This document shows, piece by piece, positions 48,588-58,209 of a DNA stretch of 64,000 nucleotides (positions within the stretch are counted from its first letter, which is position 1; each line of letters opens with the position of its first letter). Location: NCBI GenBank assembly GCA_029204225.1, contig CM055098.1, positions 55,188,282 through 55,252,281 on the forward strand. Reading direction: 5' to 3'. The position numbers were made by a program, and so were the translations under genes. Below the pieces are notes generated by a model. That model worked only from the letters and a program-made list of their open reading frames with translations, searched no databases and was not told where the DNA came from. This DNA is from Diphasiastrum complanatum (lineage: Eukaryota > Streptophyta > Lycopodiopsida > Lycopodiales > Lycopodiaceae).

Positions 48588-49094
48588 CTATTTTGAACTC
48601 TTCACATACTTCTCTTCTTCTTGACTTGTGACTATCTCCCCCACCAAATCTCTTGATAGAACCATTTGATTTTTATGAAGACACGTGACTCCGCTTGCTG
48701 CAAAAATGACTTTCTTGGAATCATCACAAAATAATGTAGAAGAACCACCTCCTTCATGCATGCACCTAGCAACATCTTTTTCCATATGATCGAAGAAATC
48801 GTTAGCAACAATCTTTTCCAAGGAAGAGCCTTCACCTCCATTGATGAAGTTAGCACTTTCCTTACCTTTTGCATGCTTGCACTTTCCATGAAGAACCATT
48901 GAAACACCATCATTATCCTCAAGACTAGCCAAGTTAGCACAAAGATGAACATCTCCACGAAGCATATTAGATCTTGACCTAGATCTAGCATAAGGAAGCT
49001 TTTTAGACTTTGCATAAGATCCACCAATCTTATTGATGCTAAAAGGTAACTTTGGAAAGTTGAGACCAATCTCCTTTTCCATTCCATCCTTTTT
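48588..49094 (-). CDS. E2 unrecognised frame 1
   Basis: In frame with the Copia leader above, about 165 residues continue without a stop: KKLPYARSRSRSNMLRGDVH, SMVLHGKCKHAKGKESANFI, KIVANDFFDHMEKDVARCMH and GGGSSTLFCDDSKKVIFAAS. It is charged, with no membrane segment. No family recognised. It occupies the place where integrase should be. Confidence 0.4.
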   Translation of the reverse strand, partial: KKDGMEKEIGLNFPKLPFSINKIGGSYAKSKKLPYARSRSRSNMLRGDVHLCANLASLEDNDGVSMVLHGKCKHAKGKESANFINGGEGSSLEKIVANDFFDHMEKDVARCMHEGGGSSTLFCDDSKKVIFAASGVTCLHKNQMVLSRDLVGEIVTSQEEEKYVKSSK

Positions 49095-49446
49095 GTTAGC
49101 CATAACAAAAGCATCAAGCTTGAAAAGTCTACCTTGTCTATTGCCCCTAGCAATCAAGATTTCTTCCTTTGTAATGAAACAAGCATCACCACCAAACTTT
49201 ACCATGTATCCTTTATCATTTGACCAACACTTAGCAAATTCTTTGAAAGTGAAGGAATGTAAAGAACACCATCAAGTCTTGATTTCCTATTAGTAGAGAG
49301 GCAAATAGGAATTGAACCAATACCTTCAATCACACACTCACCACCATTGGCCATGTGAATTGCTTTCTTGGCTCCATCATAAGTGACCAAAGAAGTAAAG
49401 AACTCTTTGTGACTAGTCATGTGTGAACTAGCACAAGAACACATGT
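49095..49446 (-). pseudogene. Copia protease and pre-integrase leader of element E2
   Basis: Minus-strand translation gives ASSHMTSHKEFFTSLVTYDG, ANGGECVIEGIGSIPICL, DGVLYIPSLSKNLLSVGQMI, then after a -1 shift at about 49205 VKFGGDACFITKEEILIARG and NRQGRLFKLDAF. This is the Copia protease region and the strand leading to the pre-integrase domain. The protease D-S-G is read as C-S-C (residues before ASSHMT), so both the catalytic Asp and the Gly are lost. The normal next motif, WHRRLGH, is absent: unknown sequence follows instead. Confidence 0.8.
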
Positions 49447-49454
49447 AACAAATA

Positions 49455-49876
49455 TCCACGCACAATACAAAGGAGGATGCGCGGGCAAAAAAAAATTCAC
49501 GTGAATATAGCCGTGGATATACGCATGGATACGGGTGCGTGGATGTTCCACGCAAATGTCATTTCAGGCATTAGATCGGCCGGATGTCGTGAAATTCAAA
49601 ATGCGTGGATTATCCACGCCAAGTCCGACTACCGGCAACCGGACAAACCTCCGACACCCGGAGCCAAAAATTGGAATTCTAGTTTTGCGTGGATTATCCA
49701 TGCCATAGGAAAAATAAAAAAGGCTCAGCTTTCGCGTGGATACCGCATGGATAATCCACGCAAAATTTGCTTTATCCACACGAAATCCAGAGAGTTGAGG
49801 CCGTGATACCGCGTGGATAAAAAAAAATTTATATCCACGTGGATAAGTTTCTAGATTTTGCGTGGATTATCCACAG
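49455..49876. repeat. left cluster of GCGTGGAT palindromes
   Basis: At least six full or near palindromes plus single half-sites (49455, 49512, 49772, 49811) lie in 420 bp. Spacing is irregular, 60-130 bp between full sites. The element-left part also holds unrelated GC-rich sequence (CCGGCAACCGGACAAACC). Confidence 0.9.
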
Positions 49877-50696
49877 AAAATTTTTTGACAAAAAAAAAAA
49901 CATTTGGCGCGAACCAAAAGGCGTCTTTTCTTTTTTGTGTTGTGTGAGAGAGAGAAAAAGAGAGTATAGATGGGATTGAGAATGAGATGAGGATGAATGT
50001 GAGTGAGAAGATTGGTAGTGTTTAGGATTTTTAGTTCATTGATGGATGTTAATAGTATGTGTTTTGTGATCATAAGTTTTAAGATCTTTTTTGTTTGTGA
50101 TGTAGGTTTGGATATGAAAAATGGAAAAAGAGCTTTCATTGCAAAGGATTCAAAGATCAAGTGCATGCAAAAGGAAAAGCGAAGATTTCAAGAGATACAA
50201 TAGTAAAGGTAAATTCACATTTATTTTGATTCATTTGATATTTAGTTGATAACTTAATGTGTTATCTATTGATGCATCATATTGTGGTTTCCATTACTTT
50301 CCATTGTGCTTTCCATTACTTTCTATTGTGCATTCTAGCATGCAAATCATGTGCTAAAATAGATACATTGCATTGAATTCATCAATAGATACATTTGCAT
50401 TGCATAGATGTGTATTAAATAGACTATACATTGCATTGAATACATCAATAGATACATTTGCAATCAATAGATGTGCATTCAATAGACTATACATTTGCAT
50501 TCATGAATTAAAAATATATGCATTCAAAAATTTTGCAAGAATGATGTGATGCCAAAACATTATCTTGATTGATTTAAAAAAAAGTACATTGATGAGAGAA
50601 TAAATTCTCCCTTCCTACATTGCCTTCTACAAGGCCTTACATTTAATTTAAAAACCTCTACTCATCATCACTTCCTCCCTCCTCGCCTCCTTCATC

Positions 50697-51743
50697 TTAT
50701 AGGTGTACGTTGGTGTCCACATCTTCAAACTCCCCTTCGCTCTCATTCACGTTCCCTTTCACATTTTTCACATTTTCTTCCACATCACGAACACTTGAAG
50801 TTATAGAGCCTCTCTACAAAATAGAATCAAAGATTTAATTAAATTGAGATTAAACTTACTTGTAAACCACAAAGTAAACAATCACAAAACAATAAACGTT
50901 AAGAGTTTACGATTGGAAACAATCCATGGGATTCCATAAAAGCCTTAAGGCCGACATATCCATGATCGTAACCTTGTTTGTACTCCGCGGCGGTCATGTG
51001 TCTTCCAAAATCACTAAGCTACATTCAACAAAAAAACATAGTTTAGCAATAAAAAACATTAACAATCTCACTACAAAAATAGAATCATACTAAAAAATAT
51101 TGCACTTACAAATTGGGCCTCTAGATTGCCCCTTCCTCCCGATCCCATGTGACTTTGGCCATGTTTTAAGAGCTTCTCGACGACGGCCCTACGTTGTTGT
51201 TCATACTTTTGGGGATTGTTTTGCAACAATCCCCCTTTCACCTTCCTCCAATCCCAAGCTTCGTGGGATTCTTGGGATTCCTCACGGCTCTTCTCATCAA
51301 TTGCCTTTTGTTTCGAATTCAAAGGCCCAAGTCCTACTAAAAGCATTGGATTGAGGGAATTCAGAATATAAAGTCTCTATTATTTTATTTTTGTCTTCAA
51401 GTGATTGGGAGGAACAATCAATCATGTAATCTTTACCAAAATATAAAGCAACTAATTCATGCAAACGCGCATGAACTACATTGCCATGCATATTTTTTAT
51501 AACTCCACCACGTGGATTAAGATCATAATACACACTACACGATTCTTGAGAAGGGGCATATTCGGAAGCTCTTCCCTCGAATGATTCACCCGAAGAAGAT
51601 AACACAAGTTTTTTGATTCTATCTCTTTGTTGAGGAGATAGATTCTCAAACCACTCTTGATTATATTCTTCGGGCTCCTCACGAGCTCTTCTCCTAGATG
51701 GTCTCCCACTTGACCTTCCACTTGACCTACCACCTGAAGACAT
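50697..51743 (-). CDS. unknown spliced gene inside the palindrome-bounded segment (candidate TnpA-like DNA-binding protein)
   Basis: Inferred exons: 51743 to about 51340, about 51337-51110, 51018-50911, 50813-50697. Exons two to four are joined by consensus donors (GTAAGT at 51109; GTAAAC at 50910) and AG acceptors with matching phase. Exon one and two need a +1 frame change near 51340, through an unseen small intron or a frameshift. The protein of about 285 residues starts MSSGGRSSGRSSGRPSRRRA (basic, Ser/Arg-rich), then EEYNQEWFENLSPQQRDRIK, then ESHEAWDWRKVKGGLLQNNP, EQQRRAVVEKLLKHGQSHMG, and HMTAAEYKQGYDHGYVGLKA, ending in an acidic tail. It has no DDE transposase or zinc finger. The basic start and acidic end would suit a DNA-binding accessory protein of a CACTA-type element, but no family was truly recognised. 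Confidence 0.55.
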
Positions 51744-52085
51744 TGTATCAAAGAAAAAATTTTAAAAGTTAGAAAGTAGTGGAGAATGGGAGTGAAAGAG
51801 TATTGAAGACTTTTAGATTAGAAGAGTAAGCAATGACAAGAAAGCAATAGATTAATAGTAAGCAAGATCAATACCAAGCAAGATCAATAGAGCAAGCAAT
51901 AGCAAGAGCAAGATCACTAGCAATGAAGAGCAACCAAAAGCAAGCAAGCAAGATCTATAGAGCTTGGAAGAGCAAGAGCAAGCAAGAGCACTAAACACTA
52001 GATTAGAAAACCTATAAAACTTGAAAGCAAAAGAAGAGGAGCAAGAATGCTCGCGGAAATGCTGTTTTATTGGCATTCAAGTTTC

Positions 52086-52158
52086 GCGTGGATTATCCAC
52101 TCAGAAGTTATCCACGTGTGGATAATCCATGCGATATCCATGCGTGGATGTTCCACGC
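52086..52158. repeat. right cluster of GCGTGGAT palindromes
   Basis: Three to four sites within 73 bp. The last, GCGTGGATGTTCCACGC, is identical to the outermost full site of the left cluster. Confidence 0.88.
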
Positions 52159-52165
52159 GGTTTTT

Positions 52166-53536
52166 TTTCCCCTCTCTTGGCACGTGAGAGGGTCCCCCAC
52201 ATGGGCTTGCATGCTTCAAATGTCATTCAATATTCTCATAATCTTTTCTAGATTTTATGAGAATATTTTATTGTAGGATTTTACATAAAATATATTTTTT
52301 AATATGATGGAATATAGAAAAAATCATTTCAAAGATCATTAAAACTAGTTTTATATTGTTATAAATTTTATTTTTCTTGAGATTTGACATACAAGACAAA
52401 ATCAAGAGATAAGAAATAGTACATATTATTATTAAACAGGTAATTTGACAAGATTTTAAAGATTTTATGACATAATATTATGTCAAATCGGTGATGTCAT
52501 AAAACATCTAGTTTATTAATAATCTAGGTGTCATATATATGATATAATTTGATGACATAATTATATGGTCAAATAGAAAATTTTTGCTTTTGTCATGTGG
52601 CCTCTTAAATGGTTGCATGGGGTCATTTAGATTCATGATCAAAAGAATTTATGTTATATTGAGGACCTTAGTGATATGTGACCTATATGATAAATCTTTT
52701 TAGTTGTTGGTGTGTGACCTACATAACCTTATATGAAATCATAGTAATTAGTTAAAATATCATCTAGCATTGTAATAAAGATGTTGGTCAATGGTGTGCT
52801 ATCTAGTATATGATTTCTTGCATACAAAGCAACCATAGATAGAAAGGGCGAATGCATATTGCTCATCATGAGATACCATGGCACACTAGGCCAATCCAAA
52901 GAGATTTATCCTTAACTAACTCAAGCCAAGTATTAATTAATCAAATGAGTGATTGAGTGGGCAAAGAATCAATTGAGTATGTGACTGATTGTTTGATTTT
53001 TATCATTCCATCTTGAAAGAAAGATCAAGTGAGATCATCACTCATCTTGGACAAGAGTTCAAACTGAGAGCTTCAAACATTGACTGCTATGTGGTCTTTA
53101 AATTAGTTGAGATAGGCATGCGCGCACTATCTACTGATGTCTAAAATTTGTCATTATGAATCTCATTTTGATTGCTCGTCACGTGTTGCCCCACCCAAGC
53201 AATTTTTCTGATAACAATGTTACTAGAATATTAGATTTACATTAAGCATAAGTAGAATATACATGAACTAGATGTTGGCATGTCTTTAACAAATTTCATT
53301 ATATTTGTTCAGTACATACGGTCTCATAATGGTTACTTATGATGTGGTATAGAGTAGTTGGCTATAGTGTGTATATGTCATCGACGATGTCATCATCATT
53401 AGATAGCGATTCATCAACAGTTATATATTGTTATTGATATTGACATCAATTGCACTTTATTTGTTATTTGAATATGAGTGTATAATTTTTCTTGCAAATT
53501 TATTCTTACAATGACATTTGATTGGTAATTCCATGA
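52166..53536. other. unassigned AT-rich stretch
   Basis: Very AT-rich between 52230 and 52600; no open frame of note and no recognised motif. Probably intergenic or decayed interior of a CACTA element. Confidence 0.35.
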
Positions 53537-53985
53537 TTGCAACGTTTATTTTGTTGTACATCTCTTGCACAACTTATGGACTGGCATGCACACCATACCT
53601 CTACGGATGAGATGATGAGGGTACCTTCAGATTCACCTACATGGAAACACATCAACAAGGAGTATCCAAGCTTTGCCAATGAGTCAAGAAATGTGAGATT
53701 TGGTCTTGCAATAGATGGTGTGAACCCCTTTGGTGTACGAGCAACTATGTGGTCCATTTGGCCTGTTTTCTTGGTAGATTATAATATTCCTCCCTGGTTG
53801 AGTGCAAAAAAGGGACACATTATGTTGGCACTTTTAATTCCTGGCCAACGCAAGGTTAAGAACATGGATGTGTATCTTGAGCCGCTTATTGACGAGTTGG
53901 AAGATTTGTGGAAGGGGATAAAAGCATATGACATTTTGCGCCCCTTACATGAGAGGGAGTTTACACTACATGCCATTGTAATGTG
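53537..53985 (+). pseudogene. CACTA (En/Spm) transposase tnp2 fragment
   Basis: The 149-codon frame reads LMDWHAHHTSTDEMMRVPSD, WKHINKEYPSFANESRNVRF, GLAIDGVNPFGVRATMWSIW and PVFLVDYNIPPWLSAKKGHI, then LLIPGQRKVKNMDVYLEPLI and DELEDLWKGIKAYD. This is the core of the plant tnp2 transposase family (NVRLGL-x-x-DG-x-NPFG ... WP-V-x-x-YN-x-PPWL ... LIPG). Only a central block survives: upstream and downstream frames are unrelated. In a whole element tnp2 cuts at CACTA ends. The open state over 450 bp suggests a fairly recent fragment. Confidence 0.9.
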
Positions 53986-54791
53986 AGACTGCGTGACACA
54001 ATAACATGCAGGCACACCCCACACATGCAAACCAATACGAATGATAAAGCGTCAAATACATGACCAAGACCTTGTTGGATTTTAATGCTCAGGTCCAAAT
54101 CCATTCAATAATGAGCATCCTGAAATATGTATATGAAATCTGAATGTCAAAATAGTGATTTTTTTAGACTTTTTGAAAAAAAATTGTACTTTCAGAATTC
54201 GCGGGTAGGACAGGAAATTTGTACTCTTTGAAAACGATTTCCTAAGCTGGATGGCGAATTCTAAAAGAGAGGTTTTACTGGTAGATATGGAATATGGGAA
54301 AAAATGTGACTTTCTGACAGAAAACAATCAAAATATCAAAGATAGAATTCGCAGAGCTGTTGGAGGACTGATCTTGATGAGATCTAGCCTCAGTGAAACC
54401 GGTGAATTCTAGGACAAAGATTTGGGTGAGAAATAGAGGATTTTGACAATATATCAGGCTGTATTCTTAGAATCTGACCTTGATCAAAATTCGTGGAGGT
54501 GATAAAATGAAAGGTCAAGGTTTGTTAGGGCTGCAGACAAGCTGGCAAATTCTGATATGCCTGGTTGGTTTGGAAAAAGGTCACTTGGCTCACTTCTTTT
54601 TAAGAAAATGCCCAAGTTGGCTCTTTTGTTGCTTCCCCCCGGCTTGATAAGTTGCTCCGCAGCTCGTGTAGGACCTGGAGAAAAGACGCGCGCAGTTGTT
54701 GGTAGATAGAAGACAGGTAAACAAGCAAACATACAACACGGAAGCGAGAAAACAAAAAGGAGAAGAAGCTAGGTAAAAAAATACTTAAAAA
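53986..54791. other. unassigned stretch left of a Gypsy PBS
   Basis: By position this would be the leader of the minus-strand Gypsy element whose LTR starts at 54808. A minus frame at 54732-54484 has no recognised gag motif. Nothing else identified. Confidence 0.35.
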
Positions 54792-55700
54792 GCTGCAACG
54801 GCGCCAATGTTGGAAGTATTTCTAGTTCGTGCGGTGGCTAGATCTACTTATGGATGTAGTATAGGGATGTAGATGATCGTCCACTTTCTAAGTTTCTACA
54901 ACAAGCTTTAATAGAAATACGAAAATAATCATCAAAGATGAGAGCACTAAGGCTTACCCAACTAGTGCTCGAAACGGAAATAAAGCTAAGCTCTTTTCCA
55001 AAACTAGCCAAGATGCCATTTTTGTCATAAGCTAGGGTGTTTGCCAATTCTACAATCAATGTTTGCTAGTTCTACTAGGCTCCTTTTTATAGCAAATTCC
55101 AACAGATCCCCTTCACAATGCAATCTTGCCATTCTTCATGCCCTTCAAGCCCTTTTTGGCATTTGTCCCCGTCCCATTGGATAGTACACCTAGTGGCCTC
55201 CATGAGAGAGTGGGGGAGTGATGCATTCAAAGCTCTTTTCCAAAACTTGCCCAGATGCCATTTTTGTCAAAACCTAGGGAGACCATTCAAAGCTTTCCCT
55301 TTTATACACCCTAAAAGCCCCAAATGTCAATGGCTAGTGGGTGTACCTCCCAAGTTTTAAGCCTCCAAGGTATTTTGGCATTTATTACCCAAATTTGGGT
55401 GAGGCCCTTTCAAAACCCCTAGTTTTTAGTAGGTGGCCTTCATTTTTCGTTGTGCTACACTTGTTCTTGGCCTTTCTTCGAATTTTTAAGGGGCGTGCAC
55501 CTACTAGCCATTTTGTTGGGTTTTTGGTCTGTTGGGTGGGCAACTTTATCTGCCCGTAACTTGCTCAAACTTTGTTGTTAGGGTTTCTGCGAGTTCTCAA
55601 TACTCATTTCATATTTTTTGGTCCCATTTTTGCACGAATTTTTCTTTTTCGATTTTTTCTTTGAACTGACTTTTTTCAGCATTCATGACTACGGCTCCCA
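54792..55700 (-). mobile_element. Gypsy-type PBS and 5' LTR (right end approximate)
   Basis: TTGGCGCCGTTGCAGC on the minus strand (54792-54807) is the PBS type common in plant Gypsy elements. It abuts TGTTGGAAG at 54808, the end of a minus-strand LTR. The LTR runs right for several hundred bases. It contains an internal duplication: AAGCTCTTTTCCAAAACTAG (about 54985) recurs as AAGCTCTTTTCCAAAACTTG (about 55233), each followed by GATGCCATTTTTGTCA. No Gypsy gag was recognised to the left, so only the 5' end is evident. Confidence 0.6.
54984..55283. repeat. internal direct duplication within the Gypsy LTR, about 50 bp x 2, 248 bp apart
   Basis: Copies at about 54984-55036 and 55231-55283 share CTCTTTTCCAAAACT, GATGCCATTTTTGTCA and CTAGGG-type blocks. 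Confidence 0.8.
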
Positions 55701-56104
55701 CGACAAAATGGTTTTCCTAAAAAATACATTGAGTAATCATATATTAGTAAAAAATGGACTCAGTACATGGTGAGATTTTAGCACCGTCATGCCGGCTATG
55801 TTTTACAACCGGCCATATTTTTAAAAGCTATAAAATATTTTACCGACCATTTCTAAGGTCACAAAATTTTCTCTAGCCACTTTTAGGGTGGGCTGGGACC
55901 CAGTTCTAGGTGAACCGACACTTTTTGCTCGATCTTACAAAAATTTGACAATAAAATATTTTTGACGGATTTTTTCAAGACCGTTACAAAAGTCTATTTC
56001 TTACTTTTCTAGCCACTTTAGGGACGGGCTTGCGCCCAATTCTAGAGGCAACTTTATGTTGATTTTGTTACTAATAGTCGGGTTTGACATGCCAATTTTT
56101 TATT
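55701..56104. other. unassigned stretch
   Basis: No gene recognised. Two similar strings, AGCCACTTTTAGGGTGGGCT and AGCCACTTTAGGGACGGGCT, about 130 bp apart, hint at a small internal duplication. Confidence 0.35.
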
Positions 56105-57624
56105 GTTTTGCAAAAAAAACTTGAATATTAGCCTGATTTTCCTTGCGAAAATATCAGCTGACAATTAATTATACAGCTTTCACAGAGAGAAGTCGTTTTG
56201 CTAATAGAGGGTAGATCTTGCACTAAATTAGATTTGACATTTGTTGAATACTTTTGAGATTTAAATGGCCTAATCTTATGCCATAACATATTAGTTAATT
56301 CAAAAGTTGAAGTATGAAGAGCTTGACTATTTGTAGGATAGCAATGGCTTAGCTTGTAAAGGTAGCCACACCTCCTACCAAAAGCTAAAACTTTCCTAGA
56401 TCTATCAAGAATAGTGCAGCCTTCTATATCAAATTCGATCATATGACCAGAGTCAATGATTCTACTAATTGAGAGCAAATTTTTTGTAAGATTCAAAACA
56501 TGAAGAACATTGGACAAAAATTTTATATTACCTTTTTAAAATTCAATCCTAATAGTTCCTTCACCCTTGATAGTATGAGATGAGTTGTCTCCTAATCGCA
56601 CAACTCTAGAACATGTGAATGGTTTGTAGTCTTGGAACCAGTCACGATCGTGAATCATATGTTGTGTTGCTCCCAAGTCCAAGTACCAGGAATCGATATA
56701 CTGTAGTTCTCCAACCTTGGTCATAAAGGCTGCTTCATCTTTCTCGAGGCTGGATCGAGTGACTGTTAGTTGCAGCTTTTGCTTGTTATTGGAACTTCTT
56801 ATTCTTTTCATTATTGTATTTCAAGGTTCTGCAGTCCTTGATAAGGTGGCCAGTCCTCTTACAATATTTGCAAAATAGTTTCTACTTTGTCTGGAATGAT
56901 GAAGTCTATGATTTCGATCTTGAATTCGATCATGGTTGCATATTGCTCTTCATGTTTGGATAGTCTGACTTTGTAGATCTCTTGGATTTAAAAATCTGAT
57001 TTTTCTTTGAGAATAGAGCTCGAGGATCCAATCATGAGGTTGGAGGAAGATCCATTTCTTCTGATCTCCTCTTGAAGTAGCATCGAAATGACTCTAGTTA
57101 GAGTGAGGTGTTGCTGGGTCAAAATCGCCATCCATGGCCCAATTTTTGTAAGCTCCAAGTAGACTCGATAATAGAGTCATTACTACATCAGAATTTTCAA
57201 TCACTGAGCCGGTTGCAATCATCTACTCCATGAGGTTTTTGAATGTGTTGAGGTGGGTCGAAATATTGTCTGCATTAGACATTCTTAATGTGAAAATTTT
57301 CTTCCTCAGATGTAACCTAGATGTAACATCTCTGATATCATAAAGGGTCACTACTATGTCCCAAACATCCTTAGTGGGTTGAGCAACTCAAATGTGGCTG
57401 ATCTGAGAGTCTTTAATATTCAGAGTGATCATGGCAAATGCCTTGTCATCCCTTTGTCTCCATTTGGTGATGCTGGTTGCATCGACCTCATGCTTAACCT
57501 ATGTGCCATCAACGATGTCCCACAATTCTTTGGCAAGTAGTATGACTTTCATCTTGAACTTCTAGAGATGGAAGTTCTCTCCATCGAGTTTGTCAATCAA
57601 AAAAGAACTAAAAGTCGGATCCAT
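56105..57624 (-). pseudogene. Copia gag, protease and pre-integrase of element Q
   Basis: ATG at 57624 gives a gag start of the element A type (DKLDGENFHL, stop, KFKMKVILLAKELWDIVDGT), then KDVWDIVVTLYDIRDVTSRL and HLRKKIFTLRMSNADNISTH. The zinc knuckle CKYCKRTGHLIKDCRTLKYN lies at about 56870-56820. The protease frame (56811-56536) has WYLDLGATQHM, where the family D-S-G is D-L-G, a changed active site. VLHVLNLTKNLLSISRIIDS and CGYLYKLSHCYPTNS lead into a pre-integrase remnant with LCESC. The element ends at about 56105. Several stops make it inactive. Same family as element A. Confidence 0.85.
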
Positions 57625-57757
57625 TATGGTGAAGAGAGCGAGATCGTTGGTATAAACAACGATATCGAGATACTGGTAGCTGCGCACTTTCAAAAACGAT
57701 GTCTTGGTAGAAACAAGACTAATAACCTACACAAAAACAATGCAGATTACTAAACCA

Positions 57758-58205
57758 CCAACTCTGATACCATGTCGGAAAATGGTGGTGTATCAGAGAC
57801 ATGTTTTGATACACTATTGAAAATTAGTATCTCAACCTGAATCGAAATTGATTCAGAGATAGAAGTCCAGAATTGAAATCTGGATCGAGATACTAGCAGC
57901 AAAAAAATACAATGGACGAGTTGTGGATCAGAAGTGTGTTAGCGTAGCAGCAATAATCAAGATGTATTAATTTTGTAAGGAAATGTGCAATGAACAAATC
58001 AGTAGTGTTGTGGACAAAATTGCACTCTTTGATTAATAAAAAATAGTATACATGAGTGTGAAGCAGTGCACGAGTCTATGAACAGCCAAATGGCATGGCT
58101 GCTTGGTCTTTGCTTGAATTGATTCTGCACACACCTCTTTTTTTTTATTCAGACTTCAGACTTTTATTATAGACTCACTTGATCAATTTGTTGATGATTG
58201 CAGAT
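57758..58205 (-). repeat. PBS and 5' LTR of element Q (right end approximate)
   Basis: TGGTATCAGAGTTGG on the minus strand (57758-57772) abuts the LTR end at TGTCGGAAAATGG (57773). The LTR extends right until Gypsy gag begins at about 58210, so the junction of the two elements lies near there. Confidence 0.7.
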
Positions 58206-58209
58206 CCAT

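Larger units (their letters stand above)
46000..49446 (-). mobile_element. 5'-truncated non-autonomous Copia element with unrecognised interior (element E2)
   Basis: The minus-strand 3' LTR ends on the right at 46788 (TGTGAGAGATTTCAACATTC), directly preceded by a PPT GAAGAGGGAG (46789-46798). Its left end, near 46000-46300, is not fixed. Upstream lies a Copia protease-to-pre-integrase segment (49446-49090). Between them about 2.2 kb encode long frames that are not Copia integrase, RT or RNase H. The 5' end, with gag, PBS and 5' LTR, is cut off at about 49450 where the palindrome-rich segment starts. The plan resembles element E1. Confidence 0.7.
49455..52165 (-). mobile_element. candidate DNA transposon with palindromic subterminal repeats
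   Basis: Both ends are dense in GCGTGGAT/ATCCACGC half-sites. On the left: GCGTGGATGTTCCACGC (49537-49553), GCGTGGATTATCCACGC (49603-49619), GCGTGGATTATCCATGC (49687-49703), a longer form (49734-49761), ATATCCACGTGGATAAG (49831-49847) and GCGTGGATTATCCACAG (49860-49876). On the right: GCGTGGATTATCCACTC (52086-52102), TATCCACGTGTGGATA (about 52109-52124) and GCGTGGATGTTCCACGC (52142-52158). Between them lies a spliced gene of unknown family. CACTA and hAT elements have comparable subterminal repeats that bind their own proteins. Clear terminal inverted repeats and a target duplication were not found. A CACTA tnp2 fragment lies 1.4 kb further right. Confidence 0.55.

Noticed and set aside
49477..49806. 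109-codon plus-strand frame with repeated GAWMFHA/AWIIHA strings
   Set aside because: The repeated peptide is the translation of the GCGTGGAT palindromes, not a protein.
51069..51079. CACTACAAAAA, the terminal motif of CACTA transposons
   Set aside because: It lies inside an intron of the unknown gene, has no partner end and no target duplication; probably chance.
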